A stretch of DNA of 64,000 bases from Brienomyrus brachyistius (taxonomy: Eukaryota > Chordata > Actinopteri > Osteoglossiformes > Mormyridae), in contig NC_064543.1 of the NCBI RefSeq assembly GCF_023856365.1, positions 10,953,459 to 11,017,458 of the forward strand, in the 5' to 3' direction. Below are positions 50,154 to 60,385 of this stretch, one piece after another; position 1 is the first letter of the stretch; every line of letters begins with the position of its first letter. The notes below the pieces were generated by a model. The model was not told the origin of the DNA, did no database searches, and saw only the letters and a program-made list of their open reading frames with translations. The position numbers were made by a program, and so were the translations under genes.

Positions 50154-53100
50154 CATACAAGATGTCATTGTCTGCTGGATACGTAAGTAAAGTGCAATAT
50201 TATGAATGATATGGTTGACTGCAGTGCAGCAGTTTTAATATTAACTCAACTTAATTACTGTGATAGTTAATGAGTAAAACTCATTATTATTGCAATTTCC
50301 ACACACATTTTATATTAACGTAATTAATTCTTTGACATTGAAGATTAACTTGCCAGCGATGAATGTTTGAAATATAACACACTGCTGATATTGGAGGATT
50401 GTGCGAGACTTTTGTCGCGTTTGCATGCTTTTGTTTGATGCCACTGTAATTACTCGCTAAATTTACAGGATGGGGGGGGGGGTGGCTTTGACAAGCGTTT
50501 TCATTTTCTCCCTCTTGACCTTTTCAGGTTAAATGTTGTTGTTTGCCCAGTCTTATTAAGATCATTTATAACGCCTCGTACAGCAATGGCGGGTTTCACG
50601 GTCTCGCCAGTCTCTCCCTCGTAAGCTGTGTTTATTCTCAGGAAGTGAAAAGAGAAGCAAACACTTTCTTTTGTGTTATTTGCTTCTTGATTTTCAACAC
50701 AAGCGATATTGCCAGTTGCTCTGGGCATTGGGCATGTGGCAGGGCCTCGATGTGAATGTGCCAGAATAGATTATGCTGACGGTCCATGGTCTGCACAATG
50801 GAATTATATAATTTACTAACCTAATGAATAAGTTCTATATGAATAACACAAATCAACAGCAACCAAACTGAGAGTGACTGCTGTGTTGAATAATTCATGA
50901 GCGGCCTCTTGTTTTACATAATTGTTTCCATAAGTGTACTTTTAGAAAACTCCCATACTATACAGATCAGTGTTTCCTAACCCCGTCCTCGGGGACCCCC
51001 AGCCAGTCCACATTTTTGCTCCCACATTTTGTTCATTTTTTGCACTCGTTATACATTGTTAAAAACATCGAATACAAGGTGTTACATTTGAACCCGAAAA
51101 TACAAGTGTAAGTGTGCCTATTTGACTCCCTCTTAGCCTATAAGAGAGCCACAAGTGTACTTTTCTTGCTATATTTGCTTGAAGATCTCGAGGTTTGGTT
51201 CAGCTTCAGCCTGCAGCGACTTTCTCAGCAACTACGCCATGGCTGTGGTGTGGCTGCCCGCCGGAGGTCTCCCATTAGCAGAGTGCCACTTTGTTTTGCT
51301 GTGAATCTGTATCCTGCACAGCGTCAAACACTTGGACACACATATGCCAGGCAGCATGTAAACACAGCTCTCTTCACCCTTATACCTTCATTGTCCTGAA
51401 AAGGGAGAATCGGCTTGCCGTCAAGGTCGGGAACAGCACAAGCGAATCAGTCAGGGGGTGGCCAGCATTGACAAACACAAACAGCCCTGAATATAATATC
51501 CCTGAAAACTTACTTTCAAACGCCTATTTAAAGGAACAGCATAAGACGTCAGTTTAAAACGTCAGTTTCATTTTTCCCCATAAGATAATTTTGCAGATTG
51601 GTTCTTGTGTGTCTGAATGGATTTTTAGATCTTTCAGACTTCACTTTTTTAGACACTAAAAAAAGTCTGAAAGATCTGAAAGTAAGTCTGAAGGGGGGGC
51701 GACCAGAACAATCAGGAATGGCCTTATCGTCATCAATGTTGCTCCCTGTGCCTGATACATCCCCACAGATGGCATCATAATTAACCATAAAATACACAAA
51801 ACGTCGTACTCAGATGTTTTTAACCATCCAGCGCCTCGTGCTAAGAAGGTGGCCTTCCAGCAGAATCTCCCAAGTCTTTTAAATATTCCATTGCAAGAAA
51901 AGCAACTCACACCACAGCTCCCATCTCCAAAATAAATGGTCAGGCCCCTTGACATTTTCCTTTAGCTGGGCCTCAAAAAAAAAAACACCAGTTATTAATT
52001 TTTTGTTCATCCATCTTTTAACTGCGTATTCTGGGCAGGTTGGGGGGGGGTGACTGGATCCTATCCCAAGCAGCTCGGGGACGAGGCAGGTACACATACA
52101 CATTAAGGAATCAGCCATATATTTGTCAGCATTTGGCCTATTTCCAGAAGGATGCTATATCAGCACTTTCTAAATCCAAGTTCCACCGTGGTCATTTCTT
52201 TTCGAAATAGACGTACTCTATTAATCTATTAAATTGTCTGTTTGCTTACCTCATCTTGCTTTCAGTGAGACACACAGACAGATATACCGGTAAAAGCAAG
52301 CCTGGGGGGGTCTCAGTAGAGGGTCAGCCAGCATGCAGCACCCCTGCAGCTGGAGGTTAAGGGTCTTGCTCAAGGGGTCCATGGATGTGACCATTCTGCT
52401 AAAGCCGGGACTCAAACCAGTGACCTTCTGATCACCGGCATGGAGGCAGAGGCACACGATGCCCCACCAAAGATTATTCAATGATTATTTTCATGTCCCA
52501 TAAAAGCTACAAAGATACACTTGTTAGATTTTACGTTTCCCTTTGTTTAGAGAAATTCAGAAATCGGTGCATATTTCATGTTTATTATTAATTCTAAGAA
52601 AGATTTGTGTGCAATAACCTGTTCTACTTCACAGGCATGAACATACTGTAAAACTTCAGCCCTTTTTGTAACAATACTGCAGGCCAATAAAAATAGCTCC
52701 ATGGGTCAGATGTGGCCCTTGGGCCACTTTTGCCCAGGTCTCTTCTAAATTCAGATTCCCATCCTCTTCATTATTCATGAAATGCAATATTAGCTTGGTT
52801 AGTGCTGTTTGGACAAGGGGTGTTAAATTCAATTTATGAAGGGTGTTCTCTCATTTCCATTCAGCTCTGGCTGAACGAATGCAATAAATTGCTGTAATAT
52901 TTGTACCCCATGCACTTATCCACAAAATGCACTCATTAAATTTGTGTGCAAATATCAGCAATCGTTGTCATATATATATATGTATATTTTTACTACTTAT
53001 TAACATCATTACTTTAAATTTATGACGCTGAATTAAATTTAGATAATTTTACGAAAGTGAAGGATTTCTACAATTTGACCATAATTTATGACTAGTATTC

Positions 53101-53549
53101 AAAATATTAATACTTAAATATGTCATTTTAATATGTTATTGAATGGTTTGTTAGCACGAAAAGTGGTTTTGTTGCTATAGCCGCTGAGATGATGATCTCT
53201 TCCCATCTGATGTCCTCAGACTGCGCAGACCGTGCTGCTTGTGGTGGCTGCCTTCCTGCTGTGCTGGATGCCGCACCACGTCATCGCCATGTGGGTGGAA
53301 TTTGGCAAATTCCCACTGAATGATGCCTCCTTCGCCCTGCGCATCATCTCGCACTGCCTCGCCTACGGCAACTCCTGTGTCAACCCCATCCTCTACGCGT
53401 TTCTGTCTGAGAACTTCCGTAAGGCCTGTCGGCAGGCCTTTTCCTGCAGCCTCCGCTTTCCATCGCCCCCCGTGGAGAAGGTGGTCCGGATCCGCATGGA
53501 GAACCTCTCCACCACCCACTCCATAACCAACATGACGGGACAGCAGTAG
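42216..53549 (+). CDS. GALR1: Galanin receptor type 1 (likely GALR1b), complete, 3 coding exons
   Basis: Class A GPCR for galanin, normally Gi/o-coupled in neurons and gut. Exons: 42,216-42,890; 45,969-46,034; 53,220-53,549; all GT-AG and phase 0, giving 356 residues (human 349). The three-exon layout, with a tiny middle exon for intracellular loop 3, is that of GALR1. Seen: N-glycosylation sequons at N10, N23 and N186; TM1 N53; TM2 D83; disulfide cysteines C110 and C190; DRY-type motif as ADRY (134-136); CWMPHH in TM6 (262-267); NPILY in TM7 (302-306); tail ending NMTGQQ. ATG at 42,216 has A at -3; an in-frame ATG at 42,228 has A at -3 and G at +4 and is an alternative start. Introns of 3.1 and 7.2 kb are full of repeats. 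Synteny suggests the GALR1b ohnolog, not the human-type GALR1a. Confidence 0.95.
44036..44369 (+). repeat. tRNA-derived SINE in receptor intron 1
   Basis: A box TGGTGCAGTGG at 44,040-44,050, B box GTTCGAGTC at 44,084-44,092, full body and GGAT tail; only a few 5' bases are missing. It is one of three near-complete copies. Confidence 0.85.
44967..45162 (+). repeat. tRNA-derived SINE 3' part in receptor intron 1
   Basis: Begins mid-body ('attggagttaccaaatcgcc') and keeps 'gccctgtgatgggttggc', 'cttccgggacaggct' and the GGAT tail. More diverged than the copy 0.6 kb upstream. Confidence 0.75.
45524..45540 (+). repeat. Poly-C tract (17 C) in receptor intron 1
   Basis: Uninterrupted C run about 430 bp before exon 2. 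Confidence 0.9.
46299..46321 (+). repeat. (ATT)n microsatellite in receptor intron 2
   Basis: Seven to eight ATT units. Confidence 0.85.
47052..47235 (+). repeat. Diverged SINE in receptor intron 2
   Basis: Starts 'ggcggctcagtgggtagcac', the tRNA-like head, followed by a degenerate B box (gaggtttgaaatg), 'gtggtttccttcag', and ends in 'gccctgtgatg', where the 47-bp minisatellite begins. Confidence 0.55.
47221..47425 (+). repeat. 47-bp minisatellite grown from a SINE 3' segment
   Basis: Four full 47-bp units start at 47,221, 47,268, 47,315 and 47,362, with a partial fifth from 47,409. Each contains TGCACAGGGGGTCTCCCTGT and GCAGCAT. The first unit merges with the SINE word 'gccctgtgatg'. Because 47 is not a multiple of 3 and the unit has few stops, long chance ORFs appear on both strands. 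Confidence 0.92.
47524..47615 (+). repeat. SINE head fragment in receptor intron 2
   Basis: 'aagtagcactcatgtctcat', a B-box-like 'ggtttaaatcc' and 'tggggagtttgcttgttgtc' match the first 90 bp of the tRNA-derived SINE. Confidence 0.5.
47620..47825 (-). repeat. Second SINE-like family, copy 1
   Basis: Ends in 'taaccattaggccaccactgctcc', preceded by 'gggactggaaccagcatcc'. The reverse complement has tRNA-head character. The same ordered words occur at 62,640-62,825 and, more diverged, at 52,300-52,470. Confidence 0.5.
47826..49160. other. Intron 2 stretch, largely unrecognised
   Basis: Holds a half MITE (48,755-48,835, 'gtttcccagtccggtcccc' and 'cagtgcacatttttgttccc'). The rest is not identifiable. 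The frame at 48,055-48,402 is probably chance. Confidence 0.4.
49164..49270 (+). repeat. (GACA)n(GATA)n(TG)n compound microsatellite
   Basis: Four GACA units, then about eight GATA units, then an interrupted TG array; about 107 bp in receptor intron 2. Confidence 0.92.
50099..50152 (+). repeat. (GT)n(GA)n compound microsatellite
   Basis: About ten GT repeats joined to about fourteen GA repeats in receptor intron 2. Confidence 0.92.
50968..51075 (+). repeat. Half copy of a hAT-type MITE
   Basis: 'gtgtttcctaaccccgtcct' followed by 'cagccagtccacatttttgc', shared with the copies near 640 and 48,755. No right terminus. Confidence 0.5.
51627..51677. repeat. Perfect 15-bp inverted repeat (hairpin) in receptor intron 2
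   Basis: AGATCTTTCAGACTT (51,627-51,641) and its exact reverse complement (51,663-51,677), with T6 and A7 runs in the 21-bp loop that can extend the stem. Confidence 0.8.
52005..52110 (-). repeat. Diverged SINE 3' fragment in receptor intron 2
   Basis: 'catccatcttttaactgcgtattctgg' type start and 'gatcctatcccaagcagct' match the reverse SINE 3' half. Confidence 0.5.
52300..52470 (-). repeat. Second SINE-like family, diverged copy
   Basis: 'ccgggactcaaaccagtgac' and 'cttctgatcaccggcatgg' resemble a reversed tRNA-like head with a B-box word; related to 47,620-47,825. Confidence 0.4.
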
Positions 53550-53626
53550 AAGAACAAGGGCTTGTTTTGCCCTCCACCTCCAGGTTCTGGTTGCTTTGCG
53601 GGATTCACGCTGAGCTTCTTTACGTG

Positions 53627-54162
53627 AAGGGGCACTTCACTCGAGAATAAATAAAAAAAAAAAAAACGCTTGAGATATGCTGTAGTGCTATTTATCCATC
53701 TAGATTGCTGTGGTGAGAGTTGCCTAGTTTTGGAGATATCGTCCGTAGAAACGTCAGTCTTCTCACAAATCTTTCTGGGGTGAATAAAGTGCCAGAAAAA
53801 TCACAACCCGGTTTCTCAAGCTGATCCACACGGCTTGCTATGAGCACTGTAATGTGAAACTAAATTCTTACTACCAAACTCCACACACCAACTACATGAA
53901 CGCGCAGAAGTGTGTGCCGGGACGCTCGTGACAACGTGACCTAATGTAAACATCAATGGCGTCCTCCTCAGCTGAGCGCTAATGCTAGGTAGCTAAGCGG
54001 TGGTAGCATTATCCGTTAGCATTAGCTACCAACAGTAGCAAATAGCGACAATACCTTGTTAGATGATAGTAATTACAGCTCAATACTGTTAGCTCACCTA
54101 GCACTGCACCCTACAGCAAATCTGCTGTTTTTTCACTATTTTGGGGAGAACTGCCCCTTTTT
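53627..54162. mobile_element. Non-autonomous DNA transposon overlapping the receptor 3' UTR
   Basis: The left end AAGGGGCACTTCACTCGAGA and the right end (reverse complement) AAAGGGGCAGTTCTCCCC form inverted termini. The core has palindromic 'gctaatgctaggtagctaa' and 'ttagcattagctacc' words (53,980-54,030). The first AATAAATAAA (about 53,646-53,655) after the receptor stop codon lies inside the left end. A second AATAAA is at 53,783-53,788. Target duplication not clear. Confidence 0.5.
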
Positions 54163-54164
54163 CT

Positions 54165-56790
54165 GCCATTAACAACGGGTACAGGTGCACATAAAGCAAA
54201 GATCCGTCCTTGCTCTTTGGCCATCTTCATGTTCTGGTTTTAAAAACATTAAACATGAGACAATAATTTACGGCGTTCTTACAAAAGAAGGTCATTTAAT
54301 ACTTAAGTGCATTGTGGGACATTCAAATTAATTAAGGGGAATGATGAAATTGCACTCATAATACATTGTACATGGAATTTCAAACACAAATGTGACTCCC
54401 ATTTTATTAAAATTTTTTGTGTGGAGAACACATTATAATCTGATCGGTATAATGAATCAGTGCACACAATTTGGATTATGACATTTTCATCCATTCTGCT
54501 TATTACATATCACAATAGCTCACCCTTTAATTTGCTTTTTTATAACACATACCAAAATTAGAGCCAACTTCACACCGACAGGAAATTTATTCAGCAAAAC
54601 TAACGGCAACTTCATACACCGTAAGAATCACGTGGATTTGCCTCGTAATTTGTATGTGAGTTTTCTGCTGCAGAATAATGTGTCAGGGCTGAACCTCAAA
54701 AGTCTTATTTTTAATTTTCCCCAGGAAATAGTGTCTAAATGATTGCATATATGTGATGTAGGACAGACACATGAGGATGGTGTGGGGGAGTATATTTTGA
54801 AATGAAAAGTACGATTTGGGAAAGCATTTTGCTGAACGTCCTCCATTCTCATATACTTATACATGTACTAATATGATTCTTTGTTATAAGGTTATAGGTC
54901 TTTGTAAAACACAGAGGACAATGGGGTATGTGAAGACAAAGACCACATTTGTAAGAGTGCCCTTTTTCATGGTGTTAGGGTTCAGGGTGGGCCCTCCATT
55001 TTCCACGCCAGGCAGGTGAATCAGGGCCAAAACTATAATCTTTGTTTATGTCCTGGGAAGCGGACAGCAAGTGTCTCTTAGGATTTTTCCCATGAAATCG
55101 TCATGTCTACTGTGAAGTTGTTCTTTATTATCCTGGGATTGGAACCACTATCTTACTAAACTGGTGAATGAAAGTAAGAGAGACTGAGTTAAAAACAAAG
55201 GAGAAGAAAAAAAACTAAACCCAAGCTGCATTGCTGCTCTTCTCCAAATGCATGACTTACTTGCGACCGCCACCGTGATTTGACGTGTGTATGTGCAGCT
55301 CCTTTCATGTTAGGAACACTTTATTGACTTCCTGCCAAGCTCTCCACCACTGCCTGCAACTGTGAATCGTCAGTCCGCAAGCCCGTCCGTGTTGCTGGGA
55401 GTACGTTTATGTTTTCTCTTTCATGTTTATAGAACTACGTCACGCAGAGGAATGTGTCTCTGCGTTCAGCCCATCAGTGAGATACCAACACCCTCAGTTA
55501 GATACAGATTCAGGAGATTTGAGTTCTTCTGATGTTTAGGGGAGGTTTGGGCACTAGTACTGCTGCTGCACCATTGAGCAGAGAACCTGAATTGCGCAGA
55601 CAGACGCTCATCTGTCAGAACAGTGAATTACCCACAATGCTTCTGGTCAGAGTATTAAGTAACTAAGCAACTGTGATGTTCTATGCCCTCAGTATATAGA
55701 TATGAAGGGCTGTGTACCATACTTAAGCGATCACCTGTGGCAGCAGTACAAATGTGAATGTTACTTTAGAAACCTGTGTCCTGAACACTTTGTATGTTAC
55801 GTGTGATGTAACAACTTATCTCTGAGACGGACTGACAAAAGTCTGGCAAACCCCAGTAATTTTTCAAATGATTTTGCTGAGGGATGAGTCATGTGTCCCG
55901 TTTCCTTTGTGGAAGGTTCCCTGATCACAAACTCAGCACCCTGAACTAATTGTTGATTTTCATCGTGAGTCCTAAAATTATTCTTCAATTAATTATGTAT
56001 CACCAAAATTCAGGTGAGACATGGAGCTAAGCCACACATCAGTGCAGGTTGTGTGAAGTTCCACTGACCGTGTTGTTTTCTGTTCTCAACAATCATTTAA
56101 CTAGTGAGGAATTGGGAGACATAACACAAAGTCATTCAAGACACAAGACATGCTGGCAAAAAGATCAAATGATATTAAACCTAATTAATACTACTCAGGC
56201 TTAGATTAACTATATAACAAATGAACTTTAATGCATATTTTATCATCAGCTACGGCTGACTCCCAGCCCATCCAGAGCGTACCCCAATGTTATACCCTCT
56301 GCTGCCTGAGATAAGCCCCAGGGCCCCTGGGGACCCTGACTAGGATGTGTGGTTGAAGGATTGATGAATGGATTTTTCATCACTGTGCACAGATTTCAGA
56401 ACTGTCTGAATGAGTGAAATCACTGTCAGAATTCCGATGAAGACTTAAGCTCTCATTAAGGACTAAAGAGCTACGCCCAGGATCGGTGATCTCTGATACT
56501 CCTCCTGCTTGGTCATGACCACTGACCCGTGGCTAGAGAATAGGAAGCTCCTGGTTCTGGTGAATTTCCAGGACCCACTCCCAGGGTTTCTTATTTGGTC
56601 TCCATGGCTACACAATTCACAGATGTATTTTAACAATGTGTGTGGACAGACGGCACTGAATGTCAAACAAATTAAACAAGCTGTGATGTATGTATGTGTC
56701 ATATACATATTAAACCAGTGGAAAACACAGATGTCTGGAGTTTATTGACACTGACATTTGCTGACAGGAATACATTTCGAATTGATAAGA
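54165..56790. other. Intergenic stretch between the galanin receptor and DDX28
   Basis: No gene was recognised. A diverged SINE 3' fragment (plus strand) lies at about 56,265-56,380 ('gcctgagataagccccagg', 'gactaggatgtgtggttgaa'). Confidence 0.45.
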
Positions 56791-56792
56791 CC

Positions 56793-57300
56793 CAGCAGTC
56801 ATACAACCTGTGGTTCAGACTAGGTAATCCACCTGAAGCTAAGCAGGGTTATTCCTGAGCAGTACTGGGATGGGAGACCAACTGGGTTGCTGTCGGAAGA
56901 GGTGTTCGTGTGACTGACAGATTAGCCCATCCTGTGATCTGTGTGGATCCCAGCATTGTGATGGTGACACTGTGCTGTAAAAATGGTGCAGTCCTTTAGA
57001 TGAGATGTAAAACCAACATCCTGACTCTCTGAGGTCATAAAAGATCCCTGGGCATTCTTTGACAGAATAGGGGTGGTACCTCAATGCCCTGGCCATATCA
57101 AATCTGGCCTCCTAATTATCCCCTGTATCTAACTGGTCACTCCACTCCTGCCCCTTTACCACCTTAGCTACTGTGGGGGTGGTGCAGGATGGCTGCTATC
57201 ACATCATCCAAGTGGGGGCTACACAGTGTTGGTGGTTGGTTCCGTAAAGTGCTTTTGTGTTTGAAAAATAGCTGTATAAATGTAACTTTCATTCATAACT
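56793..57300 (+). repeat. 5S-rRNA-derived SINE (SINE3-like)
   Basis: The 5' part aligns along its length with 5S rRNA. It has the box A region AAGCTAAGCAGGGT at 56,836-56,849 and the box C core GGATGGGAGACC at 56,868-56,879, at the native spacing. The body carries 'gatgagatgtaaaacc', 'ctgactctctgaggtca', 'ctgctatcacatcatcca' and 'gctgtataaatgtaa', typical of the fish SINE3 group. It is not a functional 5S gene because the 5' and 3' stem sequences are degraded. Confidence 0.82.
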
Positions 57301-57623
57301 AGAGGACATCTGTTGTCCCTAATCAATTTGCATTCTATTTTAACATTGCACCTAGATTTTAATGTCTTCACTAGTAAAGGTACAAATGTTATCTTCTAAC
57401 TTAAAAGAACTACTTCAGTCATACAAAAGGATATGTATGTTAATGTGTAACTATAATTCTTATGTACACCATTTAATCACCCAGTACATTACTATTACTA
57501 ACAAATCAATGCGTAACTTGTGAGAATTACAACTCAGAGAAGTATTATTACAAAATGAAGTGACTGAATAACAAAAAAGCAAACTGGACTAAATTATTAT
57601 GAAGCAACCCATTTTTCACAAAT

Positions 57624-59312
57624 TCAGTGGCAGTCGTCTGGAATCAGTCTGGGTGCTGGTTCATGGATCGTCTTCTCCATTCCAGGTAGGCTGATCCTCC
57701 TGCGGGCCGCAGTCTCAATCGCCTGCACCAGCTCCACGTCCCAAGGGTGGGTGACGAAGCTGAGAACGGCCCCGTCCGAGCCGCTCCCAGCCCGTCCCAC
57801 ACGTCCCGCACGGTGGATGTAGTCGGTGTGAGACTCAGGGAAGTCATAGTTGACAACTACTCCAACACGTTGCGTGTCCAGGCCACGAGATGCAATGTCG
57901 GTGCACACCAGCACGTCCACCAGCCCCTTTTGGAACGACTGGAAGATTCCTGCCCGCATGGGGGCTGGCATCTCCCCTTGGAGCCGCACGTGACGTACCC
58001 CCAAGTCCTCCAAGGTGTAGCCCAGCCAGTTGACGGTGGCTGAGCTGTTACAGAACACCAGGACACCCAAGCCTTCTCGTGTTTTCTTCAACTCTTGGTG
58101 AAGCTCCAGTAGTTTATCTGCACCCCTCACTTTCAAGAAGGTCTGCTTCACATGGGGCATCAGGAAGTGTAGCATCCGGCTCCGGACAGTGAGCACGCTG
58201 CCCAGATCAGTGACCTGACTGAGAACTTCTCCGACACCTCCAGGAAAGGTTGCACCCACCACAGCCAGCTGAGCCTTATGACCTGGCCCCACTGTTTCTG
58301 AAGGACTGGATGCCACCCGAACATACGTGAGAATACTCTCTACTAAGCCGGAGAAGCTAGGGTCGAACATGGTATCAGCTTCATCAATCACAAGGAAGCT
58401 AAGCAAAGTCATGTCCAAACAGCGTCTCCTTAATGCTTTGTAGAGGGCACCCGGTGTAGCTACTAAAATGTCTGGTGGCCCATTCTTGAAGGCCACTTTG
58501 ATGTTACCTATACCTCTTCCACCACCTACTACCTTGACCTTCAAGTCAAAGAGGCTTGCAAGAGCCTTGGCTACAGATGTCACCTGTTCTGCAAGCTCTC
58601 TGGAAGGCACAAGGATTACAGAACGAATATGAGGATCAGACTCAAATTCAGCAGTCCCACTGTCTGCCTGCAATTTTTCAACTATAGGAAGTAAATAGCC
58701 GAGTGTCTTTCCACTTCCAGTCTCAGCAGCACACAGAATATTATGACCACGGAGAAGCTTGGGAATAGTTTTCTGCTGGACCGTTGTTGGATAAATGATA
58801 TTGTTATTTTGCAAAAATTCTACTATCTCTGGACAGAGTTTAAAGGAATTAAACGTCTTTTTAACCGTATGCTCCGTCTCTTCTTGCTTAGATTCTGTGA
58901 TGCATGGTGGGACCTCCTGAGTGGAGTTTATTGTGAAGTAATCGCCGAACGACTTATTGTGTTTCCATCCTTTAGAAGCAAGAACTGGCTGCTGGAATTT
59001 TCCAAGCGTGTAGCCTGCGGACTGGTTGAATCTAGGGTCCTTGCTCTTTATTAGGAGCTTACCAGGTTTACTTGTTATGACTCTCTGGTTGCTTTTCCGC
59101 TTAATCTGCTTTACGTGTTCGATTCGCTCCTGTATTCGTCGAGGTATGCGGATTACCACAGGCTGTCCCGTATTTGCAGTTTCACTGGCTGACTGGGAGC
59201 TGTAACGGAAAGCCGAGGCTTCCAAAGTTCTTGAAAATGACAGTGCATTTGTACTTAGCACAAGCCTCGACATGCAACGGAAAGCCGAGGAACAAACGCC
59301 CGAAGACTGCAT
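57624..59312 (-). CDS. DDX28: Mitochondrial DEAD-box RNA helicase DDX28 (intronless, complete)
   Basis: A single 562-residue frame; human DDX28 is also intronless and about 540 residues. It is an ATP-dependent RNA helicase of mitochondrial RNA granules needed for assembly of the large mitoribosomal subunit. The N-terminus (MQSSGVCSSAFRCMSRLV) is rich in Arg/Ser without acids, fitting a mitochondrial presequence. Motifs seen: Q-motif region around 154-180; motif I AAETGSGKT (195-203); Ia VPSRELAEQ; Ib TPG; II DEAD (310-313); III GAT (353-355) instead of the usual SAT; IV VLVFCNS; V TDIASRGLD (471-479); VI HRAGRVGRAG (500-509). No frame damage. An ATTAAA at 57,472-57,477 (minus) is the closest poly(A)-type signal. 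It is divergent from DUS2. Confidence 0.96.
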   Translation of the reverse strand: MQSSGVCSSAFRCMSRLVLSTNALSFSRTLEASAFRYSSQSASETANTGQPVVIRIPRRIQERIEHVKQIKRKSNQRVITSKPGKLLIKSKDPRFNQSAGYTLGKFQQPVLASKGWKHNKSFGDYFTINSTQEVPPCITESKQEETEHTVKKTFNSFKLCPEIVEFLQNNNIIYPTTVQQKTIPKLLRGHNILCAAETGSGKTLGYLLPIVEKLQADSGTAEFESDPHIRSVILVPSRELAEQVTSVAKALASLFDLKVKVVGGGRGIGNIKVAFKNGPPDILVATPGALYKALRRRCLDMTLLSFLVIDEADTMFDPSFSGLVESILTYVRVASSPSETVGPGHKAQLAVVGATFPGGVGEVLSQVTDLGSVLTVRSRMLHFLMPHVKQTFLKVRGADKLLELHQELKKTREGLGVLVFCNSSATVNWLGYTLEDLGVRHVRLQGEMPAPMRAGIFQSFQKGLVDVLVCTDIASRGLDTQRVGVVVNYDFPESHTDYIHRAGRVGRAGSGSDGAVLSFVTHPWDVELVQAIETAARRRISLPGMEKTIHEPAPRLIPDDCH

Positions 59313-59620
59313 ATTGAAGAAATGTCTTCAGAAAAGCTCCAAAATCAACAAATCATTTAAATTCAATATATCGAAATAATCGGCTGCTTTATCAGCGCAT
59401 TTACGTAAATATTACTAAAATATTAACGAACGCACAACTCACATGGCCATTCAGCACTTGTCACGACTCACTGGCGACTTTTGATGACGTATTATAGAGT
59501 CGCACAGGAAGATTGAAAACACGTTTTTTGACTCATGCCGGTGAAGACCTCAAAAATGTTCGTTCTCTAGGATAAGCACGGGTAAGATCTGTGAAAATGT
59601 CCTAACAGTTATCCAGATAC
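59313..59620. promoter_or_regulatory. Candidate bidirectional DDX28/DUS2 promoter
   Basis: This interval separates DDX28 (leftward) from the likely start of DUS2 (rightward). It contains a CRE-like TGACGTA at 59,485-59,491, no clear TATA box, and a good splice donor CGG|GTAAGA with the junction after 59,581. That donor could end a non-coding first exon of DUS2 (about 59,500-59,581). Promoter function and transcription starts are inferred. Confidence 0.4.
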
Positions 59621-60380
59621 ACTTTTCTTGGGGGCTGATTTCAGAAATTATATGATATTGCTTCTGTTAGACCAAAAGAATGTCTTACTTAGTTATCTAG
59701 CTGAGAAGATCATGAACTGTCGCAAAAGCATTATTTCAAAGAATGTGCCTCACAGTTTCACCAATTGTACAGTTATTTTGATTGGAATTTTATCATAGCT
59801 ACTTGACTAGCTGTACACTTTAACTCGTATAAGCTAGAGGCAACGTTCTACAAATTCTATGTCTAAAATGTTTTATAGAACGTAGTGGTAAATTAAAAGA
59901 GATTAGGTCTGTAAGTAGGCATCTGCAAATAGGCATCGTACAGCATCTGTACTTCTTGTCTGCGGAATTATTAAGAGAAATTGTGGTTAATCGGGTGTTT
60001 TGAGCTAGTATTAAAATACTTCTCAAGCATTACGTTTTTAGGAGTGGTTTTAATGTATGTGGAGTACTAAAGTAGTTGTACTTAGCTTTTTATTTATACA
60101 ATGTTTGTTGCAGTTCTTGACGGTAAGAACCCATGGCCATTGATACGGAGTGGCTGATTAAAATTAATGTGAAGGTCACAAAATCTCCCCTTTGAACTAG
60201 TCTTGAAGGGGTGAGTATCTTTAGTTTATTCCATTTACGAACTTTTAAAATGGTTTGATATCAATTTTTAAAAGCCAAATGATTCAAATTTATTTCTCAA
60301 ACACTGGGCAGAGAGGGAGATGTACTTTAAATATTATGCTGTTTATTATGATATCCTTTTGTGCTAATTACTCTGAACTG
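59621..60380 (+). other. Probable 5' intron of DUS2
   Basis: If the donor at 59,582 is used, this is intronic. No coding signal. A second donor-like word (gacg|gtaaga) occurs near 60,122. Confidence 0.35.
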
Positions 60381-60385
60381 GATAG

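Noticed and set aside
56793..56900. Functional 5S rRNA gene
   Set aside because: Only the internal promoter region is well preserved, and a SINE3-type body follows; the terminal stem is lost.
57747..58043. Antisense ORFs inside DDX28
   Set aside because: Mirror frames of a GC-rich coding exon without independent support.
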